Shown: positions 38,859 through 49,248, counted from the stretch's first letter. The stretch: 64,000 nt of DNA from Pseudomonas sp. Leaf58 (GCF_003627215.1 NZ_CP032677.1:4903501-4967500), one strand, 5' to 3'. Made by a program: numbers and translations. Notes: generated by a model from the sequence alone, not told the origin.

Positions 38859-39578
38859 ATGAGACTGTCCCGCTTCTTCATCGACGCCCCCCTGAGCCTT
38901 GGCGAGCATGACCTGCCCGAGGCCCAGGCCCACTACATTGGCCGCGTGCTGCGCATGGCCCCCGGCGACGCCGTGCAGCTGTTCGACGGCAGCGGCCAGG
39001 AATACCTCGGCCAGTTGCTCGAAGTGGGCAAGAAAACCGTACGCGTCAGCCTCGACCAGGCCCTGGCCGGCCAGGCCGATTCACCGCTGCACGTCCACCT
39101 CGGCCAAGGCCTGTCGCGTGGCGAGCGCATGGACTGGGCGATTCAGAAGGCTACCGAACTGGGCGCCAACGAAATCACCCCGATCGTCAGCGAACGCTGC
39201 GAAGTGCGGCTAAAAGATGAACGCGCCGACAAGCGCCTGGCCCACTGGCGCCAGGTGGCGATCAGTGCTTGCGAACAATGCGGCCGCTCGACCTTGCCGG
39301 TCATCCACCCGCCGGTGACCTTGGCCGAATGGCTGAATAGCAGCAAAGCCGACCTGAAGTTGGTCCTGCACCCTGTCGCCGAACCGCTCACCAGCCATGA
39401 CAAGCCTGCCACCCTGGCCTTCCTGATCGGCCCGGAAGGCGGCTTGAGCGAGGCGGAGGTCGACCAGGCTAAAGCCGCCGGCTACCACGCCGCACGCCTC
39501 GGCCCACGCGTGCTGCGCACCGAAACCGCGCCGGTGGTGGCGCTGTCGGTAGCACAGCAATTGTGGGGCGATTTTTAA
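38859..39578 (+). CDS. rsmE: 16S rRNA m3U1498 methyltransferase RsmE
   Basis: The 239-residue SPOUT-type enzyme methylates N3 of U1498 in 16S rRNA. It shows an N-terminal PUA-like part (HYIGRVLRMAPGDAVQLFDG), the central QKATELGANEITPIVSERCEV, and the knot region LAFLIGPEGGLSEAEVDQAK and LGPRVLRTETAPVVAL, which binds SAM. Length is normal. Start at 38859 agrees with the family's beginning (MRLSRFFID). Confidence 0.95.
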   Translation: MRLSRFFIDAPLSLGEHDLPEAQAHYIGRVLRMAPGDAVQLFDGSGQEYLGQLLEVGKKTVRVSLDQALAGQADSPLHVHLGQGLSRGERMDWAIQKATELGANEITPIVSERCEVRLKDERADKRLAHWRQVAISACEQCGRSTLPVIHPPVTLAEWLNSSKADLKLVLHPVAEPLTSHDKPATLAFLIGPEGGLSEAEVDQAKAAGYHAARLGPRVLRTETAPVVALSVAQQLWGDF

Positions 39579-40196
39579 CTAGCGCACGTAAAGCGACACT
39601 GCAACGAAGTGCAGCAGGCTGCCGACAATCACGAATAGGTGCCAAATGCCGTGCGCGTGGCGCAAGCGGCTGTCCAGGGCGAAAAAGATGATGCCGACGG
39701 TGTAGAACACGCCGCCGGCGGCAAGCCAGGCAAAGCCGGCAGTGCCCAGGGAGTGCAGCAGCGGCTTGACCGCGACCAGCACGATCCAGCCCATCACCGC
39801 GTAGATGATGATCGACAGCACCCGCGCCTCGGAGCGCGGCTTGATCTCTTGCAGCATGCCGATCACCGCCAGCCCCCAGACCCCACCAAACAGGCTCCAG
39901 CCCCAAAGGCCGCGCAGGCTGACCAGGCAAAACGGCGTGTAGCTTCCGGCGATCAGTAGGTAGATCGACAGGTGATCGAGCTTGCGCATGATCACCTTCG
40001 CCCGCCCGCGAGTGCTGTGGTAAAGGGTGGAAATGCTGTACAGCAACAGCAGCGTGCTGCCGTAGATGGAGAAACTGACGATCTTCCATGGATCGCCTTG
40101 CAGGCCCGCGGTTACGATCAGCCAGATAGCACCGATACAGGCCAGAACAGCACCGACCAGGTGGGTCCAGGCGTTAAAGCGTTCACCGTAGTACAT
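39579..40196 (-). CDS. Hemolysin III / TrhA-family membrane protein
   Basis: The 205-residue protein has seven hydrophobic helices and the Hly-III/PAQR pattern: GERFNAWTHLVGAVLACIG, then TLYHSTRGRAKVIMRKLDH, and a late histidine-bearing HAHGIWHLFVIVGSLLHF, giving the possible metal-site histidines. Bacterial members (YqfA/TrhA) have been tied to membrane energy or lipid balance; haemolysis is not established for them. AAGGAGGT precedes the ATG at 40196. Its stop codon directly abuts that of the converging rsmE. Confidence 0.9.
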   Translation of the reverse strand: MYYGERFNAWTHLVGAVLACIGAIWLIVTAGLQGDPWKIVSFSIYGSTLLLLYSISTLYHSTRGRAKVIMRKLDHLSIYLLIAGSYTPFCLVSLRGLWGWSLFGGVWGLAVIGMLQEIKPRSEARVLSIIIYAVMGWIVLVAVKPLLHSLGTAGFAWLAAGGVFYTVGIIFFALDSRLRHAHGIWHLFVIVGSLLHFVAVSLYVR

Positions 40197-40244
40197 GCAA
40201 ACACAGACCTCCTTGGGGTGGGCTGGGTTCCTAATGATGCAGAT

Positions 40245-40321
40245 GGCCTCTTCGCGGGTAAACCCGCGCCTACAACGGGGCGCGTAATCATTGTAGGAGC
40301 GGGTTCACCCGCGAAAGGGCC
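40245..40321. repeat. REP inverted repeat (GCGGGTTxACCCGC class)
   Basis: Facing units at 40245-40275 (GGCCTCTTCGCGGGTAAACC...) and 40291-40321 pair over about 30 bases with a few mismatches. It separates the hemolysin III gene from the end of the chemosensory cluster. Confidence 0.8.
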
Positions 40322-40335
40322 ATCGACTTCACATC

Positions 40336-40809
40336 CTAGCCAAGGTCAGGTTGCAGTTCTGCGTCACGCACCAGCCGCTCCAGCCCGACCAGGTCCGGCA
40401 CCCGCGCCACCTGCTCACCCACCTGCACCGCGGCCAGCTCCAGGCGGCCCAGCGCCACGTCCACATAGTTCAGTTGGCTGTCGAGCTTGCACGAACGTGG
40501 AATGTCCTGCAGCAACAGCGCCAGGTAACGCAGCCCGGTGTCGCCCAGGGCATTGAGCACCACCACCCGAGCCCGCTCCCCGCAAGGCGTCTCGCCACCG
40601 CACGCTGCCTCGAAGCCGATCAACGGCAGGCGCTGTTGGCGCCAGTCGATCCAGCCCAGGTGCCAGGCCGGCTCGCCACGCTGGCACACCAGGTTACGTT
40701 GGCCGCTCAACTCGGCCACCGCCACATTCGGCAACACCAGGGTACGGTCGCCCAACGGCAGCAACAACCCGGTCAGGCTGCTGCGCTGGCCGGCGATCAG
40801 TTCAAGCAT
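40336..40809 (-). CDS. chpC: CheW-like adaptor ChpC
   Basis: The 157-residue protein has the CheW-like fold pattern: LLLPLGDRTLVLPNVAVAEL, then PAWHLGWIDWRQQRLPLIGFE, then VVVLNALG. Its ATG at 40809 overlaps the end of chpA by 8 bases, so the two are translationally coupled. In P. aeruginosa ChpC is the adaptor encoded downstream of chpA. The ChpC name rests on that position. It would couple a receptor to the ChpA kinase at the membrane. Confidence 0.85.
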   Translation of the reverse strand: MLELIAGQRSSLTGLLLPLGDRTLVLPNVAVAELSGQRNLVCQRGEPAWHLGWIDWRQQRLPLIGFEAACGGETPCGERARVVVLNALGDTGLRYLALLLQDIPRSCKLDSQLNYVDVALGRLELAAVQVGEQVARVPDLVGLERLVRDAELQPDLG

Positions 40810-43800
40810 GGGTCTGGCTCCAGTGGGCAATGCTCTGCAACAGCAGCGATTCCTGGTACGGCTTGCCCAGGTATTCGTTGACGCCGATGGCCATGGCACG
40901 GTCGCGGTGCTTCTGCCCGGTACGCGAGGTAATCATGATGATCGGCAGGTCTTTGAGCCGCTCGTCACGGCGGATGCGCGTGGCCACTTCAAAGCCGTCC
41001 ATGCGCGGCATCTCGATGTCCAGCAGCAACACGTCGGGGCGGTGTTCTGCCAGCAGGGCCATGGCATCGACCCCGTCCTTGGCGGTCAGTACGCTCATGC
41101 CGTGGCGCTCCAGCAGGCGGCTAGTGACCTTGCGCACGGTTACCGAATCGTCCACCACCATCACCAGCAACGCCCGCCGTGGGGCCGGGCCGAGCACCTG
41201 GCGCTGGGCCGCACCCCCACCCGGCAAGCGCGCCAGGCGCCGCTGCTGGCCACGCAACTGGCCCAGCAGGTCGAGAATCAGCACCACCCGGCCATCACCC
41301 AGCAGTGTCGCCCCTGACAACCCGGCCACAGCGGCAAACTGCGGCCCCAGGCTTTTCACCACGATCTCGCGGCTGGGCGACAGGCTGTCGGCCTGGATGG
41401 CGAACGATTGCTCTTGGGAATGCACCAGCAGCACCGGCAGCGGCACGCTCTGCCCCAGCAATGCCGGGCGCGGCAGGCCCTGCAGCAGCTCACCCAGGTA
41501 GCGCAGTTGGTATTCATGGCCGGCGTAAACATAACGTGGCGTATCCAACTCGTAGCATGCCGCCAGTTCTGCCGGCGGCACGCGAACGATGCCCTCGATG
41601 GTATTGAGCGGGATGGCGTACTGTTCTTCGCCCAGGTGCACCATCAATGCGCGGTTGATCGACACGGTGAACGGCAGGCGGATGAGGAAGCGCGCCCCCT
41701 TGCCCTGGGCCGACTCGATGCTCATCGAACCGCCCAGTTGCTTGACCTCTTCGTGCACCACGTCCATGCCCAAACCACGCCCGGAAATCTGGGTGATTTT
41801 TTCGGCGGTGGAAAAGCCCGGGCGCAGGATGAACTGCAAGATTTCGTGATCGCTCAAGTGCGCTTGAGGGTCCAGTAGGCCGCGTTTGATCGCCTTACGC
41901 CGCACTGCTTCCAATGGCACGCCAGCACCGTCGTCGGTCATTTCTATGACGATATCGGCGCCTTCGTGCAGTAAATTCAGGTGAATGGTGCCCTGCTCCG
42001 GCTTACCGGCGGCCAGGCGCTTTTCGCGGCTTTCCAGGCCATGGTCAACGGCATTGCGCAGCATGTGCTCCAGCGGCGCCACCATGCGTTCGAGCACGCT
42101 GCGGTCCAGCTCGCCCTCGGCGTTGCCGACCACCAGTTCCACTTGCTTGCCCAGTTCGCTGGCCACCTGCCGCACCACGCGCTGCAAGCGTGGCACCAGG
42201 CGCTCGAAGGGCACCATCAGGGTAGCGGTGAGGCCTTCTTGCAGTTGGCTGTTCACCCGCGCTTGCTGCTGCAGCAGGCTGTAGGCCTCCTGAGCGCGCT
42301 GGGCCAAGGTTTCCTTGAGGTCGAGCAGGTCCGAGGCGGATTCGAACAGGGCCCGCGACAACTGCTGCAACTGCGAGTGGCGGTCCATTTCCAGCGGATC
42401 GAAGTCGTCATAGGCATCGCCTTCGAACTGCTGCCGGCTGGAAATTCGCCCCTGGGTCTCGATGTCCAGGCGCAGCAACTGGTCGCGCATGCGCTCCAGG
42501 GTGGTTTCCATCTCGTTGAGGGTGAACTGCGCATCGTTGACCTGCTGCTCGATGCGCCCACGGATGATCGCGTGCTCACCGGCGAGGTTGCCCAGGTCGT
42601 CGAGCAACTCGGCATCGACTTTGACCATGTCGCCTGGCGCCCGCTCCGGTGCAGCGGCTGGCGCCTCGCTGGTGGTGGCCCCGACCGGCCCCTGGCCCGC
42701 CGCGCTGTCGGTCAGCGCTGCACTGCTGAAGTTGCGGATGTAGTCGATCAGCGCCGTCGCAGCATGCAGCGGTTGGCCCAGGCGCACGGCGTCGAGCATG
42801 TGCGCCAGGCGGTCGTGGCAGGTTTGCAGCAGGGCAAACAGTGGCGCGCTTGGTGGCAGGCGGCCCGCCGCCAGCAGCTCGTAGAGAAACTCCAGTTCGT
42901 GGGCCAGGTCGCCGATTGGCGCAATTTCGACCATGCGCGCCACCCCCTTGAGGGTGTGCAGGTCGCGCATCAGGTTGTCCACCTCGACGTTGTTGCGCGG
43001 GTCGGCCTGCCAGCGCGCCAGGGCGGCGGCGGCGCTCTCGACGATATCCGAGCTTTCTTCGAGAAACACCTCCAGCAGCTCTTCGCCAGGGCTTTCCGGC
43101 TCTTCAGGCAATGGCTCAGCCACGGCCGGCAGCACCGGGGTATGCGCCAGCCCCAGGCCAAGGGCATCGCCAAGGTCCATGTCTGGGTGCAACGGCGTGA
43201 CCGTGTCGATGCCCACCAAGCCGGTGGCATCCGGGGCCAGGGCTTGGCCCAGCAAGCTGCGCAGGCTATCGACCAGCGCCGGGCGCGGCGGGATGTCCTG
43301 CCCGGCCGCCACTTCGTCGAGCATGTCCAGCAAGGTTTCATGGGCTCGCTGAGCGTGAGCGAAGAAGCGCGCATCGGCGGGCAGGCTGCCCTCCTCCACG
43401 GCGCCGTACAGGTCGAGCAGGGCCTCGCACACGTCATCCATCGGCCACAAGTCGGCCAGGTGCGCGGCGTGGCCGAGCGTGGTCAGTTGGTCGAGCAGGG
43501 TGTCCAGCGCGTCGCGCTGAGCGGGTTGTTGCTGCCAGCGTGACAGCAACGACTCGGCCTCCAGCAGGATATCCATGGCCTGGGCCAGGAAACTGGCGAC
43601 CCGCTGCGGGTCGTGCTTGCCGCGCAACGCATGGTGTGGGTCGTCATGCAGGCCGGCCAGGCGCCCGTCTACCGCCTGGCCCACCTGCTCGATCAGCTCT
43701 GCGGCGCCGGGGATAGCCGCCAGCGGCGTGCTGTCGAGTTGCGCCAGGCCCAGGTGGAACAGCGAGCGCGCGGCTTCCAGCCATTCGATCTCGGCCATTT

Positions 43801-45754
43801 GCAGGGGCAGTTGATGGCCCTTGTATTCACGCGCCAGGCGGTCGAAGGCGGTGGCCAGTTCGGCGACCGGCATCACTCCGGCCATGGCGGCACTGCCCTT
43901 GAGCGTGTGCAGGGCACGTTGCAAGCTATCGCTGACCGGCGTGTCATGGCCGTCGGTGCCCTGCAGAAAAGCCTCCAGGCTGGCCAGGTGGCCCTGTGCC
44001 TCGCTGCGGAAAATGTCCAGCAACTGCGGGTCGAGGCCGTCGATATCGCTGGCGACAGGGGCATCGTTTTCGGCAAGCGCATGCAGGTGCGCGGCCAACT
44101 GTTCGATTTCGGTCAATTGCGGCAACTGGCCGCTGGCAAAGTCGGCCAGCAGGTCGGGCAGGTGGACGAACACCTGCTGCAAAGCCACCACGCCTTCGGG
44201 GCTGAGCACGCTACGGCCCTCAAGTACCCGGTTCAGCAGGTGCTCAGCACCCCAGGCCAGCTCGGCCACCGCCTCGGCATGGACCATGCGGCCACTGCCT
44301 TTGAGTGTGTGCAGCGCGCGGCGTACTTCGCCCAAGGCTTCGCGCTGCTGGTTATCGGCGCGCCAGCGCAGCCAGTGGCGCTCGATTTCCGGTAGCAGCT
44401 CACCGGCCTCCTCGAGGAACACTTCGCGCAGTTCGTCATCGATGCCATCGCCGCGGCCATCAAGGCCTACGCTAGCCTCGACCAGCGCGCAGTGCACGCC
44501 CAGCGCTGCCAGGCTGGCACGCGCCATATCGATGAACGGCTGGCCGTCGGCCAATGGGTCGGCAACCCGCCACTGCAGGTAGCATTCGGCGGCACTCAGG
44601 GCCTCGGCCAGGTGCGCCAGCTCATCAGCCGGTGGTTCCGCGTCCAGGTGCTGCAGCCAGCGCTGCACATAACCCGCACAGCCACCAAACAGCTCGGCCA
44701 CAGCCGGCAACATCAGCATCGCCAATGCCCCACGAATCTGCTGCAACAGCCCAGGCAAGGGTTGCAGGCGTTGCCGCGGCCAACCGGACTCCAGGCAATC
44801 GCCGATCAGGTCCTTGGCCTGTTGTAGCACGTTCAGTGACTCGTTGAGGACCAGCTGGCGAATCTCGGTCAGGTCAGAGCCCGGCAGGCCGCCCTGGCCG
44901 TTTTCCTCCAATGGCCCCACCATGCCGTTGAGGCTGGCCTCCACGTACAGCAGGGCCCCCGCTACATCCATCAGCACTGCGTCGTCCGCTGCCCGCTCGC
45001 CTTGGGCCAGGGCCTGCAACGCCAGCACCTGGTCGATGATGACCCGGCGCGGTTGCTGAAAGCCCAGCACGGCCAGGGTGTCGGCCACGTGGCGCAGCGG
45101 TGCCAGCAAGGCATCGAGCTGTTCGCTGTGTTGGCGGTCGCCGCGCACGAACTGGTCCAGGCGTTCCTTGATGCGCATCAGGTCATCGCACAGCGCAGTC
45201 ACCACCGAGCGCAGGGCATCACGGCCCGGCCCAGCCTGCAGTTGCTCGCGCCAGTTGCCCAGCGACAGATCGAGGTTGGCCAGGTCGTCGGCCCCGGCAA
45301 AGCGTTGGGTGGCGCCGCTGATCAGGCTGGCCTGGGCCAACGGCTCTTCACCACGGCAGGCACGCAGCTGGTTGAGCAGCGGCAGCATCACGAGCGGCAA
45401 GTCATGGCGCGCTCCGCGCAAGCGCTCCAAATACGACGGCAATTGCTCAAGGCCGCGGAACAATGCCCCCAGGCAATCCCCCCGGGGGCTGACCTGGCCG
45501 TCGGCCATGGCCCTGGCGAATAGCTCCAGCTCCTCGGCCAGGCGCGTGGCACCGCGCAATTCGAGCATGCGCAGGCAGCCGTGCACCTGGTGCAGGTTGT
45601 CGACCACGAAGGCCAGCATCGACAGGTCGCCTGGCTCGCCGGCAAAGCGCTCCAGCGCCTGGCGCGCCTGGCTCAGGCAGTCGAGGATGGCGGCCTTGGT
45701 CCAGGCCAGCGCCACGGTGTCGTGGCGCTCGGGGCTTACTGCAACTACAGCCAT
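40802..45754 (-). CDS. chpA: Hybrid CheA-like histidine kinase ChpA
   Basis: This 1650-residue multidomain kinase has several N-terminal phosphotransfer domains; the phosphorylatable histidines are in LHTLKGSGRM, LHTLKGSAAM and LHTLKGVARM, with a more divergent HQVHGCLRMLEL near residue 55. Then follow the dimerisation and ATPase domain (HMLRNAVDHGLE, DDGAGVP, GRGLGMDVV), a CheW-like domain and a C-terminal receiver (VVDDS, LLLDIEMPRMDGF, and the lysine in YLGKPYQ). In P. aeruginosa ChpA controls type IV pili, twitching and surface sensing. That protein is about 2470 residues, so this one has fewer phosphotransfer modules. The ATG at 45754 follows GAGGAG. Confidence 0.93.
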   Translation of the reverse strand: MAVVAVSPERHDTVALAWTKAAILDCLSQARQALERFAGEPGDLSMLAFVVDNLHQVHGCLRMLELRGATRLAEELELFARAMADGQVSPRGDCLGALFRGLEQLPSYLERLRGARHDLPLVMLPLLNQLRACRGEEPLAQASLISGATQRFAGADDLANLDLSLGNWREQLQAGPGRDALRSVVTALCDDLMRIKERLDQFVRGDRQHSEQLDALLAPLRHVADTLAVLGFQQPRRVIIDQVLALQALAQGERAADDAVLMDVAGALLYVEASLNGMVGPLEENGQGGLPGSDLTEIRQLVLNESLNVLQQAKDLIGDCLESGWPRQRLQPLPGLLQQIRGALAMLMLPAVAELFGGCAGYVQRWLQHLDAEPPADELAHLAEALSAAECYLQWRVADPLADGQPFIDMARASLAALGVHCALVEASVGLDGRGDGIDDELREVFLEEAGELLPEIERHWLRWRADNQQREALGEVRRALHTLKGSGRMVHAEAVAELAWGAEHLLNRVLEGRSVLSPEGVVALQQVFVHLPDLLADFASGQLPQLTEIEQLAAHLHALAENDAPVASDIDGLDPQLLDIFRSEAQGHLASLEAFLQGTDGHDTPVSDSLQRALHTLKGSAAMAGVMPVAELATAFDRLAREYKGHQLPLQMAEIEWLEAARSLFHLGLAQLDSTPLAAIPGAAELIEQVGQAVDGRLAGLHDDPHHALRGKHDPQRVASFLAQAMDILLEAESLLSRWQQQPAQRDALDTLLDQLTTLGHAAHLADLWPMDDVCEALLDLYGAVEEGSLPADARFFAHAQRAHETLLDMLDEVAAGQDIPPRPALVDSLRSLLGQALAPDATGLVGIDTVTPLHPDMDLGDALGLGLAHTPVLPAVAEPLPEEPESPGEELLEVFLEESSDIVESAAAALARWQADPRNNVEVDNLMRDLHTLKGVARMVEIAPIGDLAHELEFLYELLAAGRLPPSAPLFALLQTCHDRLAHMLDAVRLGQPLHAATALIDYIRNFSSAALTDSAAGQGPVGATTSEAPAAAPERAPGDMVKVDAELLDDLGNLAGEHAIIRGRIEQQVNDAQFTLNEMETTLERMRDQLLRLDIETQGRISSRQQFEGDAYDDFDPLEMDRHSQLQQLSRALFESASDLLDLKETLAQRAQEAYSLLQQQARVNSQLQEGLTATLMVPFERLVPRLQRVVRQVASELGKQVELVVGNAEGELDRSVLERMVAPLEHMLRNAVDHGLESREKRLAAGKPEQGTIHLNLLHEGADIVIEMTDDGAGVPLEAVRRKAIKRGLLDPQAHLSDHEILQFILRPGFSTAEKITQISGRGLGMDVVHEEVKQLGGSMSIESAQGKGARFLIRLPFTVSINRALMVHLGEEQYAIPLNTIEGIVRVPPAELAACYELDTPRYVYAGHEYQLRYLGELLQGLPRPALLGQSVPLPVLLVHSQEQSFAIQADSLSPSREIVVKSLGPQFAAVAGLSGATLLGDGRVVLILDLLGQLRGQQRRLARLPGGGAAQRQVLGPAPRRALLVMVVDDSVTVRKVTSRLLERHGMSVLTAKDGVDAMALLAEHRPDVLLLDIEMPRMDGFEVATRIRRDERLKDLPIIMITSRTGQKHRDRAMAIGVNEYLGKPYQESLLLQSIAHWSQTHA

Positions 45755-45789
45755 GGGCACTCCTCAACGCGGCTTTACACTAGGGCTTG

Positions 45790-47850
45790 TCACTTCGGCT
45801 CTGCCGGTGGCGGCAGGGTGAAACCGGACACCGAACGGCGCATCTCGCTGGCCATGCGGGCCAGGTGGCGGATGCTATCGGCGGTGGCGCTGGAGCCGGC
45901 GGAGGTTTGCGCGGTAATTTGCTGAATCACCGACATGGTGTGGGAGATTTGCCCGGCCGACGAAGTCTGCAACTGCGCGGCATCGGAAATACTGTGGATA
46001 AGGTCGGCGAGGTTCTGCGATACCCCTTCAATCTCGGCCAACGCCACACCGGCATCTTGGGCCAGGCGGGCACCGCGCACCACTTCGGCAGTGGTCTGTT
46101 CCATGGAGATCACCGCCTCGTTGGTGTCGGCCTGAATGGTGCGCACCAACGCCTCGATCTGCCGCGTAGCCGACGACGAGCGTTCAGCCAGGCGCTGCAC
46201 TTCGTCGGCAACCACAGCAAAACCACGGCCAGCCTCACCGGCCAGTGAGGCCTGGATCGCCGCGTTGAGGGCAAGGATGTTGGTTTGGTCGGCAATGTCG
46301 TCGATCAGGCTGACGATGTCGCCGATTTCCTGGGAGGACTCGCCCAGGCGTTTGATCCGCTTGGCGGTGTCCTGGATTTGCTCGCGAATATTGTCCATGC
46401 CGTTGATGGTGTTGTGCACCACCTCATTACCCTTGTTGGCGATTGCCACCGAGCGCTCGGCCACCTTGGCCGATTCGTAGGCATGTGCCGAAACCCGGTC
46501 GATCGACTCGACCATGTCGCCGACCGCCTCGGACGCCTCGCTGATCTGCTCGGCCTGATGCTCGGAGGCCTTGGCTAGCTGGCGTGCGGTGTTTTGCGTG
46601 TCTTGCACGGCGGCAGCGACCTGCACGGCACTGTGGTTGATGGTGGCGACCAGGTCGCGCAATTGGTCCACGGAATAGTTGATCGAGTCGGCGATGGCGC
46701 CCGTGAAGTCCTCGGTCACCGACACGGTGACCGTCAGGTCGCCGTCGGCCAGCTCTTCGATTTCGTCGAGCAGGCGCATGATCGCCTGCTGGTTGCGTTC
46801 GTTTTTTTCCGCGGTTTCGCGCAACTGGCGGTTGGTGGTGCGCACCATGACCAGGCCGATCAGGATGATCGAGGCTAGCGCCAGCACGCCCAGGGCATAG
46901 CCACCCACGGTGTCGAGGGTGCGCCCGCCGGCCAGGTTCTCGAAACCGTTGGCCAGGTGCGAGGCCTCGTCGAGCAGGGTTTGCGACAGGCTGAAGATGT
47001 TGCCCGCTGCCTCGCGCACACGGAACAGTTCGGGCGAGGTTTCGAGGATCTCATCCACCGAGCCGGCGACGAACTGGAACAACTCGGCGATTTCGGCCAG
47101 GCGGGCACGGGCGTCGGCGTCCTCGACGCGGGTCACCTGAATCGCCGCGTTGCCGTTGAGCATACCCTCCAGTACCTGCCCAAAACGCCCGGCATCACGG
47201 CCAAAAGCGTCGGCCGCCTGGGCTGCGCTGTCGTCACCGGCAAGCACAGTGTTGACCGAGCCGAGGATGCGCTCGGCCAGCAACAGCTGGCGCTGGGCCA
47301 CCGCCACCTGGTTGGCCGGGGCGCCGCTTTGCAGCAGGATCTCGACCACCTTTTCGTATTCGACCTGCAACTGCGGCACGGTCTCGGCCAAGGTCGCCGC
47401 CACCTGGTGCAGCGACAGCACGGTCTGCTCGCTGGCCAGGATGGTGTCGGTATTCTTGCGCAGGTTTTCCCAGTCGCGGTGTACCGCCTCCATTTCATCA
47501 CGCACCGTGGGCGGTGCGGGCGGCAGGCCGGTGGCCTTGTCACCTTCGCGCAGGTAGCCCCAACGCCGTTCGAAATCGTTGCGCGCATCTGACAGCAGCT
47601 TGAACGCCAAGGCCTTGCCGGTGGCGGCTTCAGTGGCGTTCTTGGCAATACGTTGCGACAACACCCTTAGCTCGCCGGCGTGGCCGATGTACTGCTTGTC
47701 GTAGTTGGACTGGGTGTTCAGGTAAGCAAAGTTGGCGAACAGCAGGATGATCGACAGGATCAGGATCAGGAACAGCACGGTGATCTGCGCGATGCTGCGG
47801 GTACGTGGGCTCACGGTGGTTGCGGTCACGGGAGGGGCAGGCTTGTTCAC
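45790..47850 (-). CDS. pilJ: Methyl-accepting chemotaxis protein PilJ
   Basis: The 686-residue receptor has an N-terminal helix ([20 protein letters not shown]), a periplasmic PilJ-type helical domain, a second membrane helix ([19 protein letters not shown]), a HAMP-like region and a cytoplasmic signalling hairpin whose tip reads [20 protein letters not shown], then [20 protein letters not shown]. It is the sensor for the Chp system, in P. aeruginosa linked to pilus and surface signals. The GTG start at 47850 has AGGA upstream. No pilK methyltransferase gene follows: only 35 bases separate it from chpA. Confidence 0.94.
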   Translation of the reverse strand: MNKPAPPVTATTVSPRTRSIAQITVLFLILILSIILLFANFAYLNTQSNYDKQYIGHAGELRVLSQRIAKNATEAATGKALAFKLLSDARNDFERRWGYLREGDKATGLPPAPPTVRDEMEAVHRDWENLRKNTDTILASEQTVLSLHQVAATLAETVPQLQVEYEKVVEILLQSGAPANQVAVAQRQLLLAERILGSVNTVLAGDDSAAQAADAFGRDAGRFGQVLEGMLNGNAAIQVTRVEDADARARLAEIAELFQFVAGSVDEILETSPELFRVREAAGNIFSLSQTLLDEASHLANGFENLAGGRTLDTVGGYALGVLALASIILIGLVMVRTTNRQLRETAEKNERNQQAIMRLLDEIEELADGDLTVTVSVTEDFTGAIADSINYSVDQLRDLVATINHSAVQVAAAVQDTQNTARQLAKASEHQAEQISEASEAVGDMVESIDRVSAHAYESAKVAERSVAIANKGNEVVHNTINGMDNIREQIQDTAKRIKRLGESSQEIGDIVSLIDDIADQTNILALNAAIQASLAGEAGRGFAVVADEVQRLAERSSSATRQIEALVRTIQADTNEAVISMEQTTAEVVRGARLAQDAGVALAEIEGVSQNLADLIHSISDAAQLQTSSAGQISHTMSVIQQITAQTSAGSSATADSIRHLARMASEMRRSVSGFTLPPPAEPK

Positions 47851-47861
47851 GTTCGCAGGTC

Positions 47862-48416
47862 CTATAACGCCACATCGAGAAAGCCCGGCGCCTGGGCCAG
47901 GGCGAAGGGGCTGAAGATCGCCCAGTTGCGTTCACGCGGGAAATGCCCCTGAACAAAGCGTGCAGCGGCGCGAATCAACGGCTGCGGCGGCGACAGTTGC
48001 AGGCTGTCCAGGGCAAAGTGCTGCAGGCCCAGTACCTCGTCCACCAACAGGCCAACGAACAAGTCCTCGTGGTCTAGCACCAATACCCGCCGCTGCTTGC
48101 CCGGGGCGACGTGGCCAAGGCCAAAGAAACTGCTCAGGTCCATCACCGGTAGCAACCGGCCACGCAGGTTGGCCACCCCGCACACCCACGGCTGTACACC
48201 GGGGACACGGCTGCTGCGCGGTTCGCGCAGCACCTCGGCCACCTCGCCCATGGGCGCGACAAACCATTGCCCGGCGACACGAAAGCCAATGCCGCTCCAC
48301 TGTTGCAAGCGGTTGTCCTGCGGCGGCTGGTCGGCGACCAGAAGGCGACAGCGCCGGTCGATGTCCAGCAACAACTCGAAGGCGGTCAGCGACGCGCCCT
48401 GCGGGCGTGTGGTCAA
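47862..48416 (-). CDS. pilI: CheW-like adaptor PilI
   Basis: The 184-residue protein carries a CheW domain: [19 protein letters not shown], then [21 protein letters not shown], then [20 protein letters not shown]. It would link PilJ to ChpA. The start is a TTG at 48416 that overlaps the pilH stop codon by 4 bases (TTGA), which suggests translational coupling; a purine-rich stretch precedes it. The gap to pilJ is only 11 bases. Confidence 0.9.
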   Translation of the reverse strand: MTTRPQGASLTAFELLLDIDRRCRLLVADQPPQDNRLQQWSGIGFRVAGQWFVAPMGEVAEVLREPRSSRVPGVQPWVCGVANLRGRLLPVMDLSSFFGLGHVAPGKQRRVLVLDHEDLFVGLLVDEVLGLQHFALDSLQLSPPQPLIRAAARFVQGHFPRERNWAIFSPFALAQAPGFLDVAL

Positions 48417-48778
48417 GCCCCCAGCACTTCTTTGAGCTTGGCGATCAGCGCGTCTTCTTCCACCGGTTTGGTCAAGAAGTCACGGGCGCCCTGGCGGGTA
48501 GCCCAGATGCGGTCGGTTTCCTGGTCCTTGGTGGTAACCACGATTACCGGGATGGCGCTGGTTTCCGGGTCTTTGCTGAGCTGGCGGGTGGCCTGGAAGC
48601 CGTTCATGCCGGGCATGACGATGTCCATCAGCACGGCATCGGGTTTGTCCTGCCGGGCCAAGGCCACGCCATCGGCACCGTTGCTGGCCTTGAGCACCTG
48701 GTAGCCGTGCTTTTCCAGCCATTCGGTCAATCGGTACATCTCTGTCGGCGAGTCGTCGACAATCAGAACTCGGGCCAT
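48413..48778 (-). CDS. pilH: Response regulator PilH
   Basis: The 121-residue single-domain receiver has acidic D8/D9, phosphoacceptor D52 (in VLMDIVMPGMNGF), the conserved threonine in VVTTK and the lysine of FLTKPVEED. It has no output domain, as in CheY. In P. aeruginosa PilH works with PilG downstream of ChpA, helping pilus retraction control or acting as a phosphate sink. GGGGAA precedes the ATG. Confidence 0.92.
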   Translation of the reverse strand: MARVLIVDDSPTEMYRLTEWLEKHGYQVLKASNGADGVALARQDKPDAVLMDIVMPGMNGFQATRQLSKDPETSAIPVIVVTTKDQETDRIWATRQGARDFLTKPVEEDALIAKLKEVLGA

Positions 48779-48825
48779 GCTGGTTCCCCATCAGGAAAGA
48801 AAGACCGTGCCATGGCGGGGCGCGG

Positions 48826-49227
48826 TCAGGGTGCGTGTTGTTGGGCTGCGGCAAAACCGGGCACGTGGGCACGGATCGCGTCGAGCAGTTCTTCCTTGCT
48901 GAACGGTTTGGTCAAGAACTGATCGGACCCGACCACCCGGCCGCGAGCCTTGTCGAACAGGCCGTCACGCGACGAAAGCAGAATGACCGGGGTGTCCTTG
49001 AAGGCACTGTTGTGCTTGATCACCGCGCAAGTCTGGTAGCCGTCCAGACGCGGCATCAGCACATCGACGAAGATGATACTGGGCTGGTGGTCGACGATCT
49101 TGGCCAGGGCATCGAAGCCATCGCTGGCAGTGATCACCTCGCAGCCGGCTTCACCAAGCAACATCTGCGCGGTGCGGCGGATCGTGCGTGAATCGTCGAT
49201 CACCATCACCTTCAGGGGTTGTTCCAT
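48826..49227 (-). CDS. pilG: Response regulator PilG
   Basis: The 133-residue CheY-like receiver has D11/D12, phosphoacceptor D55 (in IIFVDVLMPRLDGY) and the lysine in FLTKPFSKEEL. It is the first gene of the pilG-pilH-pilI-pilJ-chpA-chpC group and lies 47 bases before pilH. In the family PilG is phosphorylated by ChpA and promotes pilus extension or cAMP signalling. It has a short Ala/Gln-rich C-terminal end. The promoter for the cluster should be in the gap with gshB. Confidence 0.92.
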   Translation of the reverse strand: MEQPLKVMVIDDSRTIRRTAQMLLGEAGCEVITASDGFDALAKIVDHQPSIIFVDVLMPRLDGYQTCAVIKHNSAFKDTPVILLSSRDGLFDKARGRVVGSDQFLTKPFSKEELLDAIRAHVPGFAAAQQHAP

Positions 49228-49248
49228 AGACGCCTACCAGTGGGAATT

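Noticed and set aside
41981..43543. A 520-codon plus-strand open frame
   Set aside because: It is antisense to chpA and reads as Gln/His/Ala-rich sequence with no domain. The same holds for others such as 45078-45821.
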